The translations under genes were made by a program, and so were the position numbers. The notes beneath the pieces were generated by a model. That model searched no databases and was not told where the DNA came from. It saw nothing but the letters and a program-made list of their open reading frames with translations. From JAEUMY01 sp033764435 (GTDB lineage Bacteria; Pseudomonadota; Gammaproteobacteria; Burkholderiales; Usitatibacteraceae): a stretch of DNA of 64,000 nucleotides. Within the stretch, counting starts at the first letter, position 1. Each line of letters begins with the position of its first letter. Below are positions 31,690 through 40,183 of the stretch, in pieces. The stretch lies in assembly GCA_033764435.1 (NCBI GenBank), contig JANRIX010000022.1, positions 1 to 64,000 on the forward strand. The letters are read 5' to 3'.

Positions 31690-32964
31690 ATGCTAGACAT
31701 TCAACTCCTCCGCAAAGATCTTCCCGCTGTTGTCGCCGGCCTTGGCCGCCGTGGCGTCGCCTTCGATGAAGTGGCGTTCCGCGCGCTCGAAGACGAGCGC
31801 AAGACCCTGCAGACCCGCACAGAGGACCTGCAAGCCAAGCGCAACAGCCTGTCCAAGCAGATCGGCATGCTGAAAGGGAAGGGCGAGGACACGTCAGCCG
31901 TGATGGCCGAGGTGGCCGGTATCGGTGACGATCTCAAGGCCAACGAAGTTGCACTGGCAGCCTTGCAGGAGCGCATGAATGCCTTCCTGCGCGTCATTCC
32001 CAACATCCCGCGTGCGGAAGTGCCCGCGGGCAAGAGTGCGGACGACAACGTCGAAGTGCGCCGCTGGGGCACGCCGCGCCAGTTCGACTTCGCGCCGAAG
32101 GATCACGTCGATGTCGGTGCCGCGCTGGGCGGGCTGGATTTCGAGACCGCGGCCAAGCTGTCGGGCGCCCGTTTCTCGGTGCTGAAGGGCGGCGTCGCGC
32201 GGCTGCATCGCGCCATTGCCCAGTTCTTCTTGGATGTGCAGACGCAGGAACACGGCTACACCGAAGTGTATGTGCCGTACATGGTGTCGGGCGAGTGCGC
32301 AGACGGCGTGTCGAGCCTCGCCAAGTTCAAGGAAGATCTCTTCAAGATCGAAGGGCGCGACCTCTTCCTCATCCCGACGGCCGAGTATCCGGTGACCAAT
32401 TTCGTGCGTGACAGCATCCTGGATCTCAAGGACCTGCCGCTCAAGTTCGCCTGCCACAGCCCGTGCTTCCGCTCTGAGGCGGGCAGCTACGGCAAGGACA
32501 CGCGCGGCATGATCCGCCAGCACCAGTTCGACAAGGTTGAAATCGTGCAGATCGTCCCGCCCGACCAGTCGGCTGATGCGCATGAAGCGCTGACGTCGCA
32601 TGCTGAAGCCGTGCTGAAAAAGCTGGAGCTGCCGTTTCGCACCATGCTGCTCTGCACCGGCGACATGGGTTTCTCGTCGGCCAAGACCTACGACCTGGAA
32701 GTCTGGCTGCCGGCACAAAACGCCTATCGCGAAATCTCGTCGTGCTCCAACTTCGAAGCCTTTCAGGCCCGCCGCATGGCTGCGCGTTTCCGCAACGCCC
32801 AGGGCAAGACAGAAGTGCTGCACACCATCAACGGGTCGGGCCTCGCCGTGGGACGCACGCTGGTCGCGATCCTGGAGAACTACCAGCGCGCCGATGGCGG
32901 CGTGGACGTGCCGACCGTGTTGCAGCCCTACCTGGGCGGGCAGAAGGTGTTGGCGGCCGCCTAG
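31690..32964 (+). CDS. serS: Seryl-tRNA synthetase
   Basis: A 424-residue class II synthetase. The N-terminal antiparallel coiled coil that contacts the tRNA(Ser) long arm covers about residues 25-100 (LEDERKTLQTRTEDLQAKRN and onwards). Motif 2 is CFRSEAGSYGKDTRGMIRQH and motif 3 is NGSGLAVGRTLVAILENYQ. The ATG at 31690 (MLDIQLLRKD) is the family-conserved start; an earlier in-frame start at 31648 is less likely. Confidence 0.97.
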   Translation: MLDIQLLRKDLPAVVAGLGRRGVAFDEVAFRALEDERKTLQTRTEDLQAKRNSLSKQIGMLKGKGEDTSAVMAEVAGIGDDLKANEVALAALQERMNAFLRVIPNIPRAEVPAGKSADDNVEVRRWGTPRQFDFAPKDHVDVGAALGGLDFETAAKLSGARFSVLKGGVARLHRAIAQFFLDVQTQEHGYTEVYVPYMVSGECADGVSSLAKFKEDLFKIEGRDLFLIPTAEYPVTNFVRDSILDLKDLPLKFACHSPCFRSEAGSYGKDTRGMIRQHQFDKVEIVQIVPPDQSADAHEALTSHAEAVLKKLELPFRTMLLCTGDMGFSSAKTYDLEVWLPAQNAYREISSCSNFEAFQARRMAARFRNAQGKTEVLHTINGSGLAVGRTLVAILENYQRADGGVDVPTVLQPYLGGQKVLAAA

Positions 32965-32976
32965 CGTGAACAGGCG

Positions 32977-33789
32977 CTAGAGGCGCAGGCGTTCCAGCAC
33001 CAGCGTCTCGGGAAACGGCGGGTCGGCGAAAGGCGGCCCTGCCGTGATGGCCAGCCGGAGTCGGCCATCGCCCAGCACTTCGCCATTGATCCTGCCGACC
33101 TGGTTTGATGCGACCTGCTGGCGCGCGCAGCCGGCGAGCAGCGTGCAATTTCCAGTGGCAGCAGTGATGTTGAACAACTCGCCAATGAATCGCGTTTGAT
33201 CGGTCCAGCGCATGTTGTTGAGCAGCATCCAATGCGGTTTGCCGGCGCTGTCGTAGGCATACCAGGCGCCTGCCATCACGTCGCTGCCGCGCTGTGAGTG
33301 ATACAGGGAAAAGCCGTGGCCTGGCATCGCCGGGTCATGCCAGGCGCCGGTGATGTCCGTGCCGGCCCGGGCCGCGTTGGCTGGACGGGTAATGAGCTGA
33401 CCTTGCGCGAAGACCTGCCCGAGATGAGTGAGGGTGAGCAACTGCACGCCCGGTGCAGTGGGCGTGAACGTGGTGGAAAGTGAAACTTCGACCCCGAGCA
33501 GCGGGCAGGGCGAAAAGAAGATGGCCGTGGTCACCAGCGTCAGGCCGGCGGTGGATGCTGTGAACGGCAAGGGTGCGACCGTCATGCTCCCCGGCGCCGT
33601 GCAGAAGACCGGCCAGCGTCCGCTGGTCCGGATGGTGCGCACAACGCCGGGCTCGGCCACTTCCGGTGTGACGGTGATGGTAATTGCTTGGCCCGATTGC
33701 CCCGATTGCCCCGATTGGGCGGATACCGGCGGCGCGCAGAGCGCCGCCAGGCCCAGGCAAATCCATAAAGCGAATATTCGCAAGGACAT
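32977..33789 (-). CDS. Secreted protein with GAWY...KPHW domain, paralogue 1
   Basis: A 270-residue exported protein with a signal peptide (MSLRIFALWICLGLAALCA, cut near SAQ) and a short tandem Ser-Gly-Gln stretch. A beta-rich middle region is followed by a C-terminal domain DITGAWHDPAMPGHGFSLYH ... DVMAGAWYAYDSAGKPHWML. The same domain, with similar spacing, is present in the next gene, so the pair arose by duplication. I know the pattern only from hypothetical secreted proteins. The palindrome copy encodes RIFA inside the signal peptide. The true start is taken as 33789, although the frame remains open further upstream. Confidence 0.75.
   Translation of the reverse strand: MSLRIFALWICLGLAALCAPPVSAQSGQSGQSGQAITITVTPEVAEPGVVRTIRTSGRWPVFCTAPGSMTVAPLPFTASTAGLTLVTTAIFFSPCPLLGVEVSLSTTFTPTAPGVQLLTLTHLGQVFAQGQLITRPANAARAGTDITGAWHDPAMPGHGFSLYHSQRGSDVMAGAWYAYDSAGKPHWMLLNNMRWTDQTRFIGELFNITAATGNCTLLAGCARQQVASNQVGRINGEVLGDGRLRLAITAGPPFADPPFPETLVLERLRL
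33691..33719. repeat. 9-bp tandem repeat in a secreted-protein gene
   Basis: About three copies of GCCCCGATT encode Ser-Gly-Gln repeats just after the signal peptide, a likely site of slippage. Confidence 0.8.
33770..33781. repeat. Iterated palindrome (coding, RIFA in a signal peptide)
   Basis: Exact copy at codons 3-7 of the secreted paralogue 1, giving MSLRIFA. This is the same placement as inferred for ancestral lolA. Confidence 0.95.
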
Positions 33790-33818
33790 GGCGGCGTTCC
33801 TCCGTTTTGTGCCGACGT

Positions 33819-34658
33819 CTAGAAACGAATGCGTGTGGCTTCGAAGTCGGCCAGGATGACCGCCGGCGTGACCTCGCCATGTGGCGTGACGGTCACGCGG
33901 ATGCGATCCAGGGCCAGGATCTGGATTGCGATGTTGGCCGCGATCCGGTTCGACTGCTGGGCACGCGCACAGCCGGGCAGCAGGATGTTGCACGGCGTCG
34001 TCCCCGCCTGCACTTCGACCAGATTGCCGAGGTAAGTCGTGCTCGATTGCCAGCGACCGTTCTGGATGAGATACCAGAAGGGTTTGCCCGAGCCATCAAA
34101 TACGTACCACGCACCTGCCATCACGTCGGTCGTGGCTTGCGAGTGGAACAGGGCCAGGCCCGAGCCGTTCGATGCCGGATCATGCCAGACGCCCGTTAGG
34201 TCCACCGAGGCCCGTGGCTGGCCAGCGGCCTGGGTGATGATCTGGCCGCTACCCAGATAGCGGCCGTCCGTCAGCAGAACGGCAATGCGTTGAGTCCCGG
34301 CTCGCGTCGGGGTGTAGCTGAAGGTCGCGGAATAGGGCGTGACCACCTGAGCACAGGCGATGAACGTCTGCGGCACGGTGAAATGGATGTTCACCGTATC
34401 CTGTCCGGGGATGTTGCTCACCGACAGAGTCGGATTGACCGGCACGCACGCGTCCGGCCAGCTGGCGGACACCGTGATGGTGCGCTGCACCCCGACATCA
34501 GCGACCACGGGACTCACCGTGACGATGGGCGAGAAGGGTGGCAGCGTGAGGTCGTTCTGTGCGTGGGCGGACAGCGAGACCGTTCCTGCCACAATGAAGC
34601 CGAGAATGCATTCGCGCATAAAAGACGAGGCGCGGGAAAAATATGACCGTTGTTGCAT
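33819..34658 (-). CDS. Secreted protein with GAWY...KPFW domain, paralogue 2
   Basis: A 279-residue exported protein with a signal peptide (about residues 12-33, ending LSAHAQ), a beta-rich immunoglobulin-like middle region (TVSPVVADVGVQRTITVSAS) and a C-terminal domain DLTGVWHDPASNGSGLALFH ... DVMAGAWYVFDGSGKPFWYL that matches its neighbour. Two conserved Cys (PCNILLPGC) could form a disulphide and have counterparts in paralogue 1 (NCTLLAGC). The start at 34658 is supported by AAGGAG a few bases upstream. Function unknown; surface-associated binding is plausible. Confidence 0.78.
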   Translation of the reverse strand: MQQRSYFSRASSFMRECILGFIVAGTVSLSAHAQNDLTLPPFSPIVTVSPVVADVGVQRTITVSASWPDACVPVNPTLSVSNIPGQDTVNIHFTVPQTFIACAQVVTPYSATFSYTPTRAGTQRIAVLLTDGRYLGSGQIITQAAGQPRASVDLTGVWHDPASNGSGLALFHSQATTDVMAGAWYVFDGSGKPFWYLIQNGRWQSSTTYLGNLVEVQAGTTPCNILLPGCARAQQSNRIAANIAIQILALDRIRVTVTPHGEVTPAVILADFEATRIRF

Positions 34659-34777
34659 GAGGACTCCTTGATGAGGCAAAAGAAAACTCCCTTGTTGTTT
34701 TCAGAGTGCGGGAAAAAATCCCGCGTTCATTGTGCCCCGGCTTGTGTCTGGACGCAAGTAGCAGAATGTGGCCGGCC

Positions 34778-35413
34778 ATGAGCGGGGCCCGCCTGGTGGT
34801 CGTGCGTCACGGCCAGACCGAATGGAACGTCGCCGGCCGCATCCAGGGCCATGGCGACAGCCTGCTCACCGCCCTGGGCATCCGCCAGGCGGAGGCGATG
34901 GCACGGCGTCTTGCGGGCGAGTCGTTCGACGCCATCCTGTCCAGCGACCTGGGCCGCGCCCGGCACACGGCTGAATTGCTGGTGCCCAACCGGACTGCGA
35001 ATATTCGCTGGCATCCGGGCCTCCGCGAGCGGGCGTTCGGCATTGCCGAGGGCAGCACCTACACCCAGATCGCCAATGAGCATCCGCAGATGTTTTCCCG
35101 GGAGCAGGAGACCGACCCGGATTACGCGCCGCCCGGTGGCGAAAGCCGGCAGCAGCACCTGGATCGGGTGCGCGGCGTGTTCCACGACATTGCGGCAGAG
35201 CACGCTGGCCGAACGGTGCTCGTGGTGACCCACGGCGGCGTCCTGTCGTGCGTGTACCGCTGGCTGCATGGCATTCCGGCCGCGGCACCGCATCCCATCG
35301 ACATCCCGAACGTAGGCTACAACCGCCTGGCTTCGGTGGGCGGCAACTGGTCGGTTGAGGTCTGGGGCGACGTCTCCCATCTGGCCGGACTGGGCGTAAC
35401 CATTGCGGAGTGA
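34778..35413 (+). CDS. Histidine phosphatase superfamily protein
   Basis: A 211-residue enzyme of the phosphoglycerate mutase/acid phosphatase-like superfamily. It has the phospho-acceptor RHGQTEWN near the N-terminus, the second arginine in SSDLGRARHTAELL, GLRERAFGIAEG with the catalytic Glu, and VVTHGGVLSCVYRWL with the second His. GpmB/CobC-like broad-specificity phosphatase is the best description. The ATG at 34778 (MSGARLVVV) is chosen; 34766 is also possible. A palindrome copy encodes ANIR. It converges with mltF. Confidence 0.9.
   Translation: MSGARLVVVRHGQTEWNVAGRIQGHGDSLLTALGIRQAEAMARRLAGESFDAILSSDLGRARHTAELLVPNRTANIRWHPGLRERAFGIAEGSTYTQIANEHPQMFSREQETDPDYAPPGGESRQQHLDRVRGVFHDIAAEHAGRTVLVVTHGGVLSCVYRWLHGIPAAAPHPIDIPNVGYNRLASVGGNWSVEVWGDVSHLAGLGVTIAE
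34997..35008. repeat. Iterated palindrome (coding, ANIR)
   Basis: Exact copy in the histidine phosphatase gene, read as (T)ANIR(W). Confidence 0.95.
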
Positions 35414-35425
35414 CGCTGTGCCGCG

Positions 35426-36910
35426 TCAGTTGGTCAGCGTGCGTTGCCGCGGTTTGCTTGCGGCTTCCTCGGGTGACATGAAGCGCAGTTCCGGCACGTA
35501 GGCCGGTTCCAGCCGGCTGATGATGTCGTAGTAGTTGCGCACGCTCTCGACGAAATGCACGGCCTCGTCGCCGCGGCAGAAACCGAACTTGAGCGCCTCG
35601 TAATACTGCGGCTCGCGCAGCAGCGGATAGACTTTGCGCACGTCCAGCCACGTGTCTGCGTTCAGGCCCTTGCGCTGGGTGAGAATGCGGGCGTCTTCCA
35701 GATGCCCATAACCCTGGTTGTAGGCCGCCAGCGCCAGCCAGGTCCGGTCCGGTTCCGGAATGCGTAGCGGGACCGTGTCGCGCAGCAGGGCCAGGTACTT
35801 GGCACCGCCGATGATGCTGTCGCGCGGGTCAAGCCGGTTCTTCACCTTCATTCGGTCGGCGGTGTCCTCGGTCAGCATCATGAGGCCGCGCACGCCGGTG
35901 GGCGAGGTGGCATTCGCGTCCCAATGGCTTTCCTGGTAGCCGATGGCGGCCAGCAGCCGCCATTCAATGCCCGTGATCTCTTCGGCCTCATGGAAGAACG
36001 GACGGAGCTTCGGCAGCACCGTCTGGATGCGCTCCAGCAATGCCTCGGAGTCGGGTGCCTGGATCCGCGAGGTGTGGCCGAAATACCGGTCCTGCAGCCG
36101 GGCCAGCGTGCCGTTGGCGCGCATCTTGTCGAAGAACAATCGCGCGCTCTGTTTCAGGTCCTCGTCAGCGGCCTTGGTGAAGGCCCAGGCCACCTTCAGC
36201 TCGGGCCCGACGTTGAAGGCGGCAGCGAGTTCGGGGTGCAGGCGGCGATTGACCGAGAAGCCGAGCGCATCGAAGAGCGCGAAGTCGACCCGCTTGGACT
36301 CGACCATGCGCAACAGCTCTTCCTCGGGTTGCTCCGGGATGGCCTCGATCGTGAGGCCGCTATGGGTGACCTGAAGATTGGTCAGGATGTCATGTGCCGG
36401 TGTGCCGGTGATGACCGCCACCTTGCGCGTCCCCAGATCGGCCAGGTTCTTCGGGCGCGGTTCCGACTTGCGATGGATGAGCTGGTACTGGACCGATTTG
36501 TAGGTCGGCCCGAAGGCAAAGCGGCCACGCAGGAAGTCCGTCTGCGCCAACTGTGCCGCCGCGATGTGACCCCGTCCTGCCTGCATCGCATCAAGCAGCT
36601 TCGCGTGATTGGCCAACACCTTGAATTCGGCTTTCACCCCGAGTTCGCGGGCGAAGAGTGCGGCCAGATCGTGCTCGTAGCCCGACCCATCCTCATCCTG
36701 TCGGGGTTTGTAGCCACCGGGATTGCGTTGCAGCGTCGTTGCGCCACGCACGGTCAGGATGACCAGTTCGCCGGTTTCGCGCGGCGGGCGCAGGTCGCGA
36801 CGCAGCCACTCGGGCAGCGACGGTGAATCGCAACCGGCCAGCAGCGTCGACAGCAGCAGCGCGCCACCCAGCAGAAGCGCGGCCAGCCGGTGGTCTTTGG
36901 CAGTACGCAT
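35426..36910 (-). CDS. mltF: Membrane-bound lytic murein transglycosylase F
   Basis: A 494-residue outer-membrane lipoprotein. The lipobox LSTLLAGC gives Cys27 as the modified residue. The N-terminal part is an amino-acid-binding SBP_bac_3 domain (about 45-270) and the C-terminal part is an SLT lysozyme-like domain with the catalytic Glu in IGYQESHWD and the downstream AYNQGYGH motif. MltF cleaves peptidoglycan to 1,6-anhydro-muropeptides, and the binding domain regulates activity in relatives. Length and architecture match the family. Confidence 0.94.
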   Translation of the reverse strand: MRTAKDHRLAALLLGGALLLSTLLAGCDSPSLPEWLRRDLRPPRETGELVILTVRGATTLQRNPGGYKPRQDEDGSGYEHDLAALFARELGVKAEFKVLANHAKLLDAMQAGRGHIAAAQLAQTDFLRGRFAFGPTYKSVQYQLIHRKSEPRPKNLADLGTRKVAVITGTPAHDILTNLQVTHSGLTIEAIPEQPEEELLRMVESKRVDFALFDALGFSVNRRLHPELAAAFNVGPELKVAWAFTKAADEDLKQSARLFFDKMRANGTLARLQDRYFGHTSRIQAPDSEALLERIQTVLPKLRPFFHEAEEITGIEWRLLAAIGYQESHWDANATSPTGVRGLMMLTEDTADRMKVKNRLDPRDSIIGGAKYLALLRDTVPLRIPEPDRTWLALAAYNQGYGHLEDARILTQRKGLNADTWLDVRKVYPLLREPQYYEALKFGFCRGDEAVHFVESVRNYYDIISRLEPAYVPELRFMSPEEAASKPRQRTLTN

Positions 36911-37022
36911 GGTGAGCGAGTCTTACCAATTTGCGGCGGCATGTCCACCCCGCGAGTCAGGGAGCACATCATGGATTTCGCGCCTTCGGTGATAATGCTG
37001 GCGGTTCAAACACTTACTCGCC

Positions 37023-37709
37023 ATGTCTCCGTCATTCACCGCCATCGTGCCCGCAGCTGGACTCGGCACCCGATTGGGCGATGCCCGCCCGAAGCAGTAT
37101 CTCGATCTCAATGGTCGTCCCATGATCCACCATGCGCTGGCTGCACTGGCGCGGGTTCGGCGCATCTCGCGAATATTCGCAGTGCTTTCCCCTGGCGATC
37201 AGCACTGGGACCAGTTTGACTGGCGCGAATTGGCCGGACGCGTGGAGGTTCTACGCTGTGGTGGCGCGCAACGCGGCGAGACGGTGCTGAACGCCCTCGA
37301 CCATCTTGCCACCACGCTGGCGCCACATGACTGGGTGCTGGTGCATGATGCCGCGCGACCGTGCCTGAGCAGTGAACTGGTGGAGCAGTTCCTGGATGAG
37401 CTGGAGAATGATCCAATTGGCGGATTGCTCGCATTGCCGGTTGCCGACACGTTGAAGGACGCCGATGCCGACCAGCGTGTGGCACGCACCGTGCCACGCG
37501 AGGGATTGTGGCGGGCGCAGACGCCGCAAATGTTTCGTCAAGGCATGCTGCGCGACGCCATGCGACGCATGCCCAACGCTACTGACGAAGCGCAGGCGAT
37601 CGAAGCGCTGGGCCACCGCGCCCGCCTGGTTGTCGGCGACAGCGCCAACCTGAAAGTCACCTACGCCAGCGATCTCAAGCTGGCGCACACGCTGCTGAAG
37701 GAGAATTGA
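37023..37709 (+). CDS. ispD: 2-C-methyl-D-erythritol 4-phosphate cytidylyltransferase
   Basis: A 228-residue enzyme of the non-mevalonate isoprenoid pathway that makes CDP-ME. The nucleotide-binding start VPAAGLGTRLGDARPKQYL, the VHDAARPCLS motif and TDEAQAIEALG are present. The palindrome copy encodes RIFA at the position where most IspD proteins have a hydrophobic strand before SPGD, so the strand is kept while the DNA motif is introduced. ispF follows two bases after the stop, the usual pair. Confidence 0.96.
   Translation: MSPSFTAIVPAAGLGTRLGDARPKQYLDLNGRPMIHHALAALARVRRISRIFAVLSPGDQHWDQFDWRELAGRVEVLRCGGAQRGETVLNALDHLATTLAPHDWVLVHDAARPCLSSELVEQFLDELENDPIGGLLALPVADTLKDADADQRVARTVPREGLWRAQTPQMFRQGMLRDAMRRMPNATDEAQAIEALGHRARLVVGDSANLKVTYASDLKLAHTLLKEN
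37169..37180. repeat. Iterated palindrome (coding, RIFA)
   Basis: Exact copy in ispD, followed by AGTG as at 30770, 38697 and 45483. Confidence 0.95.
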
Positions 37710-37711
37710 TC

Positions 37712-38200
37712 ATGACCCAACCCGCATTCCGCATCGGCCAGGGATTCGACGTGCACCAGCTGGTGGATGGACGCCCGTGCATCATCGGCGGCGTGAACAT
37801 CCCGTTCGAGAAGGGATTGCTGGGGCACTCCGATGCCGACGTGCTGCTGCACGCCATTTGCGATGCGCTTTTGGGCGCTGCGGCCCTGGGCGACATCGGC
37901 AAGCATTTCCCGGACAGCGACGCGCGCTACAAGGGCATCAACAGCCGCGAGTTGCTGCGCCATGTCGCGCGACTCGTGGCCGAGAAGGGCTGGGTGGTCG
38001 GCAACATCGACGCGACAATCATTGCCGAGGCACCGCGCATGGCGCCGCATGTGCCGAAAATGGTGGCCAACATCGCTGCCGATGTCGGCATCCCCGAGGC
38101 CTATGTGAATGTGAAGGCGACCACCACGGAGAAGCTGGGCTTCACCGGCCGTGGGGAGGGCATCGCGGCGCAGGCGATTTGCCTCCTCTCCACGCCCTGA
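37712..38200 (+). CDS. ispF: 2-C-methyl-D-erythritol 2,4-cyclodiphosphate synthase
   Basis: A 162-residue trimeric enzyme that cyclises CDP-ME 2-phosphate. The metal site is GQGFDVHQL (Asp, His) with the third ligand in LLGHSDADVLLHAICDALLG. The C-terminal TTTEKLGFTGRGEGIAAQA is typical. The ATG at 37712 has AAGGAG upstream, overlapping the end of ispD, so translation is probably coupled. The length is normal. Confidence 0.96.
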   Translation: MTQPAFRIGQGFDVHQLVDGRPCIIGGVNIPFEKGLLGHSDADVLLHAICDALLGAAALGDIGKHFPDSDARYKGINSRELLRHVARLVAEKGWVVGNIDATIIAEAPRMAPHVPKMVANIAADVGIPEAYVNVKATTTEKLGFTGRGEGIAAQAICLLSTP

Positions 38201-38211
38201 CCGTTGCCGCG

Positions 38212-38682
38212 ATGAGCCCGCCGAGGCGCCTGTCTGCCGGCCCGTTCATTGTCTGGATGGGGCGCATCATGCCGGTCGCGCTGGTTGCGATCCTGATCGC
38301 CGTGTTCTTCGTCGGGCCGCAAGCGGAGTGGACTGTCCAGCGCGCCATCGCCGCATGCTTCCTGGTGGGCGTGCTCGCGCTGGTCGCCTGGTTCCAGTTC
38401 AGTGCGGTGGCGAGCGACGTCATGGACCATGGCGATCATCTGGTTATCACCCAGGGCGCTCGTACTTCAACGGTTCCACTGTCTGACATCAGCGATGTGC
38501 AGTACAAGCCGGTGATGCTGGGCAATGTGGTCACGCTTTACTTCCGCGAGACAGGGCCGCTGGGCAGTGCAGTGTCCTACGTGCCGGCAGGCGGACTCCG
38601 TCGTGGCACGCAAGGTGATGTCGATGAACTGCGCAGGCGGGTCGCGCTCGCGAGGATGGGGAGTTCAGGTCAGATCAGTTGA
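38212..38682 (+). CDS. Hypothetical membrane protein with PH-like domain
   Basis: A 156-residue protein with two hydrophobic segments (IMPVALVAILIAVFFVG and AIAACFLVGVLALVAWF) followed by a short beta-rich domain (GDHLVITQGARTSTVPLSDI, then YKPVMLGNVVTLYF) that resembles bacterial PH-like modules. It starts 11 bases after ispF in the same direction and may be read from the same message. I know of no assigned function. Confidence 0.7.
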   Translation: MSPPRRLSAGPFIVWMGRIMPVALVAILIAVFFVGPQAEWTVQRAIAACFLVGVLALVAWFQFSAVASDVMDHGDHLVITQGARTSTVPLSDISDVQYKPVMLGNVVTLYFRETGPLGSAVSYVPAGGLRRGTQGDVDELRRRVALARMGSSGQIS

Positions 38683-38696
38683 ACGCTGCGCTGCCC

Positions 38697-38708
38697 GCGA
38701 ATATTCGC
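38697..38708. repeat. Iterated palindrome (intergenic, convergent)
   Basis: Exact copy, flanked by complementary GCGC arms, in the 44-base gap between the convergent PH-like gene and kinase gene. It is the main feature between the two stops. Confidence 0.95.
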
Positions 38709-38726
38709 AGTGCGCGATGGCGGGAA

Positions 38727-40013
38727 TCAGCGCTTTACTTGCGCCAGGACGTTGCTCGTCCAGGCGAGTCGTTCGATGAGGGTCTTCAGGAATTGGCGGT
38801 TGAAGCGCAACTGGCAGGCGTCGGAGAGCTGTTCCAGTTGCACATCCTGGATTTTCAGGAGCTGCACTTCGGACACGGAGATGATCGAGGCGGTGCGCCG
38901 GGTCTTGCTCCCGGAGAGGTAGGCCATCTCGCCGAAACAATCGCCTTCCTTCAGCACGTTGAGCAGCTTGCCATCCTTGATCACCTTGACCTGGCCGGCC
39001 ACGATGATGAAGAAGGCCTGACCCACGTCGCCTTCCAGCAAAAGGCTTTGCTCGCGGGAATGGTTTTCCCAGATGGCGCCTCGCAGCACTTCCCACAGTT
39101 CCGCGTCGCGAAAATCGCGGAAGAACTCCAGCCGCCGAAGTGAATTGAATTTCTCCGCCGAGGAAATCTCGAAGCTGTACTTCTCCAACTGCGGAAAAGT
39201 CTCCGACAGGTCGCGCGCCATCTGGAACCAGGATGCATAGCGCACCTTGGGGTCCTTGGCCATGGCCTTGTTGACGATTTCTACCAGCCTGTCTGGCAAT
39301 TCCGGGCGCAGTGTCTTGATGTCAGTCGGCTCGTCGTTCAGGATCTTATTGATCATCTGCACCGAGTTCTGCGCCTGGAAGGGAAGGCGGCCGGTCAACA
39401 ATTCGTACATCACCACGCCGAGCGAATAGATGTCGGACTGCACCGACGGCTCTTCCTCGTTGATCTGCTCCGGCGACATGTAGGCCGGGGAGCCGACGAA
39501 GCCATCGATCTGGGTCTGCTCTGAAGACGAAATCTGCGCCGTGCCGAAGTCACCGATCTTGATGTCGTCCCGCTCCGACAAAAGGATGTTGGCACTCTTG
39601 ATGTCGCGATGAATGACCCCGCTCTGGAATGCGTAGTCCAGAGCGCGGCAGGCCTTGAAGATGATGAGCACCGCCTGGCGCACCGGCAAGAGGTTGGTCT
39701 CGGTGCAGAATTTCTTGAGTGACCCCCCCGGCACGTACTCCATGACGATGTAGCGCATGTCGCCTTCGACGACAGCGTCGTACACGCCGACGATGTTCGG
39801 GTGGGAGAGCTTGCCGACCAGCGAGGCTTCATTCAGGAACAGTTTGTGGAAGCGCTTCGCTTCGTCAGGCGACATGCCCTCATCACCGATGGCCACCTTG
39901 ATGGCGACCTTCCGGTCGTTGAATTCATCCTCGCCCAGATAGACGACCGCCGTTGCACCGCGGCCGACCTCGGAGATCACGTTGTATTTGCCGATCCGGT
40001 CAGGCTTTTCCAT
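38727..40013 (-). CDS. Serine/threonine protein kinase with C-terminal cyclic-nucleotide-binding domain
   Basis: A 428-residue Hanks-type kinase. The glycine loop is ISEVGRGATAVVYLG, the lysine is in KVAIKVA, the catalytic loop is IHRDIKSANILL, DFG appears as IGDFGTAQ, and the activation segment ends SPAYMSPEQ. The last 120 residues form a cNMP-binding fold (SLLLEGDVGQAFFIIVAGQV ... GDCFGEMAYLSGSKTRRTAS). A kinase directly fused to a cyclic-nucleotide sensor suggests second-messenger control of phosphorylation. The ATG at 40013 (MEKPDRIGKYN) is preferred; the frame stays open to 40145. No membrane segment is seen. Confidence 0.92.
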   Translation of the reverse strand: MEKPDRIGKYNVISEVGRGATAVVYLGEDEFNDRKVAIKVAIGDEGMSPDEAKRFHKLFLNEASLVGKLSHPNIVGVYDAVVEGDMRYIVMEYVPGGSLKKFCTETNLLPVRQAVLIIFKACRALDYAFQSGVIHRDIKSANILLSERDDIKIGDFGTAQISSSEQTQIDGFVGSPAYMSPEQINEEEPSVQSDIYSLGVVMYELLTGRLPFQAQNSVQMINKILNDEPTDIKTLRPELPDRLVEIVNKAMAKDPKVRYASWFQMARDLSETFPQLEKYSFEISSAEKFNSLRRLEFFRDFRDAELWEVLRGAIWENHSREQSLLLEGDVGQAFFIIVAGQVKVIKDGKLLNVLKEGDCFGEMAYLSGSKTRRTASIISVSEVQLLKIQDVQLEQLSDACQLRFNRQFLKTLIERLAWTSNVLAQVKR

Positions 40014-40183
40014 CTCTGTGGCGGTTGGGCGGGAAGTGCGCTGTTGGAAGTTGTGTTGGGCGCTTGCCGGCATCAGCAAGCCGAACTGGGTCGCGCCCTG
40101 CTGAAAGTGTACCCCAAGCCGGCAGGCTGGCCACAACATTTGCAAATGTTTTCAATTGTTTCGGCGTCATTTGTCACGTGATA

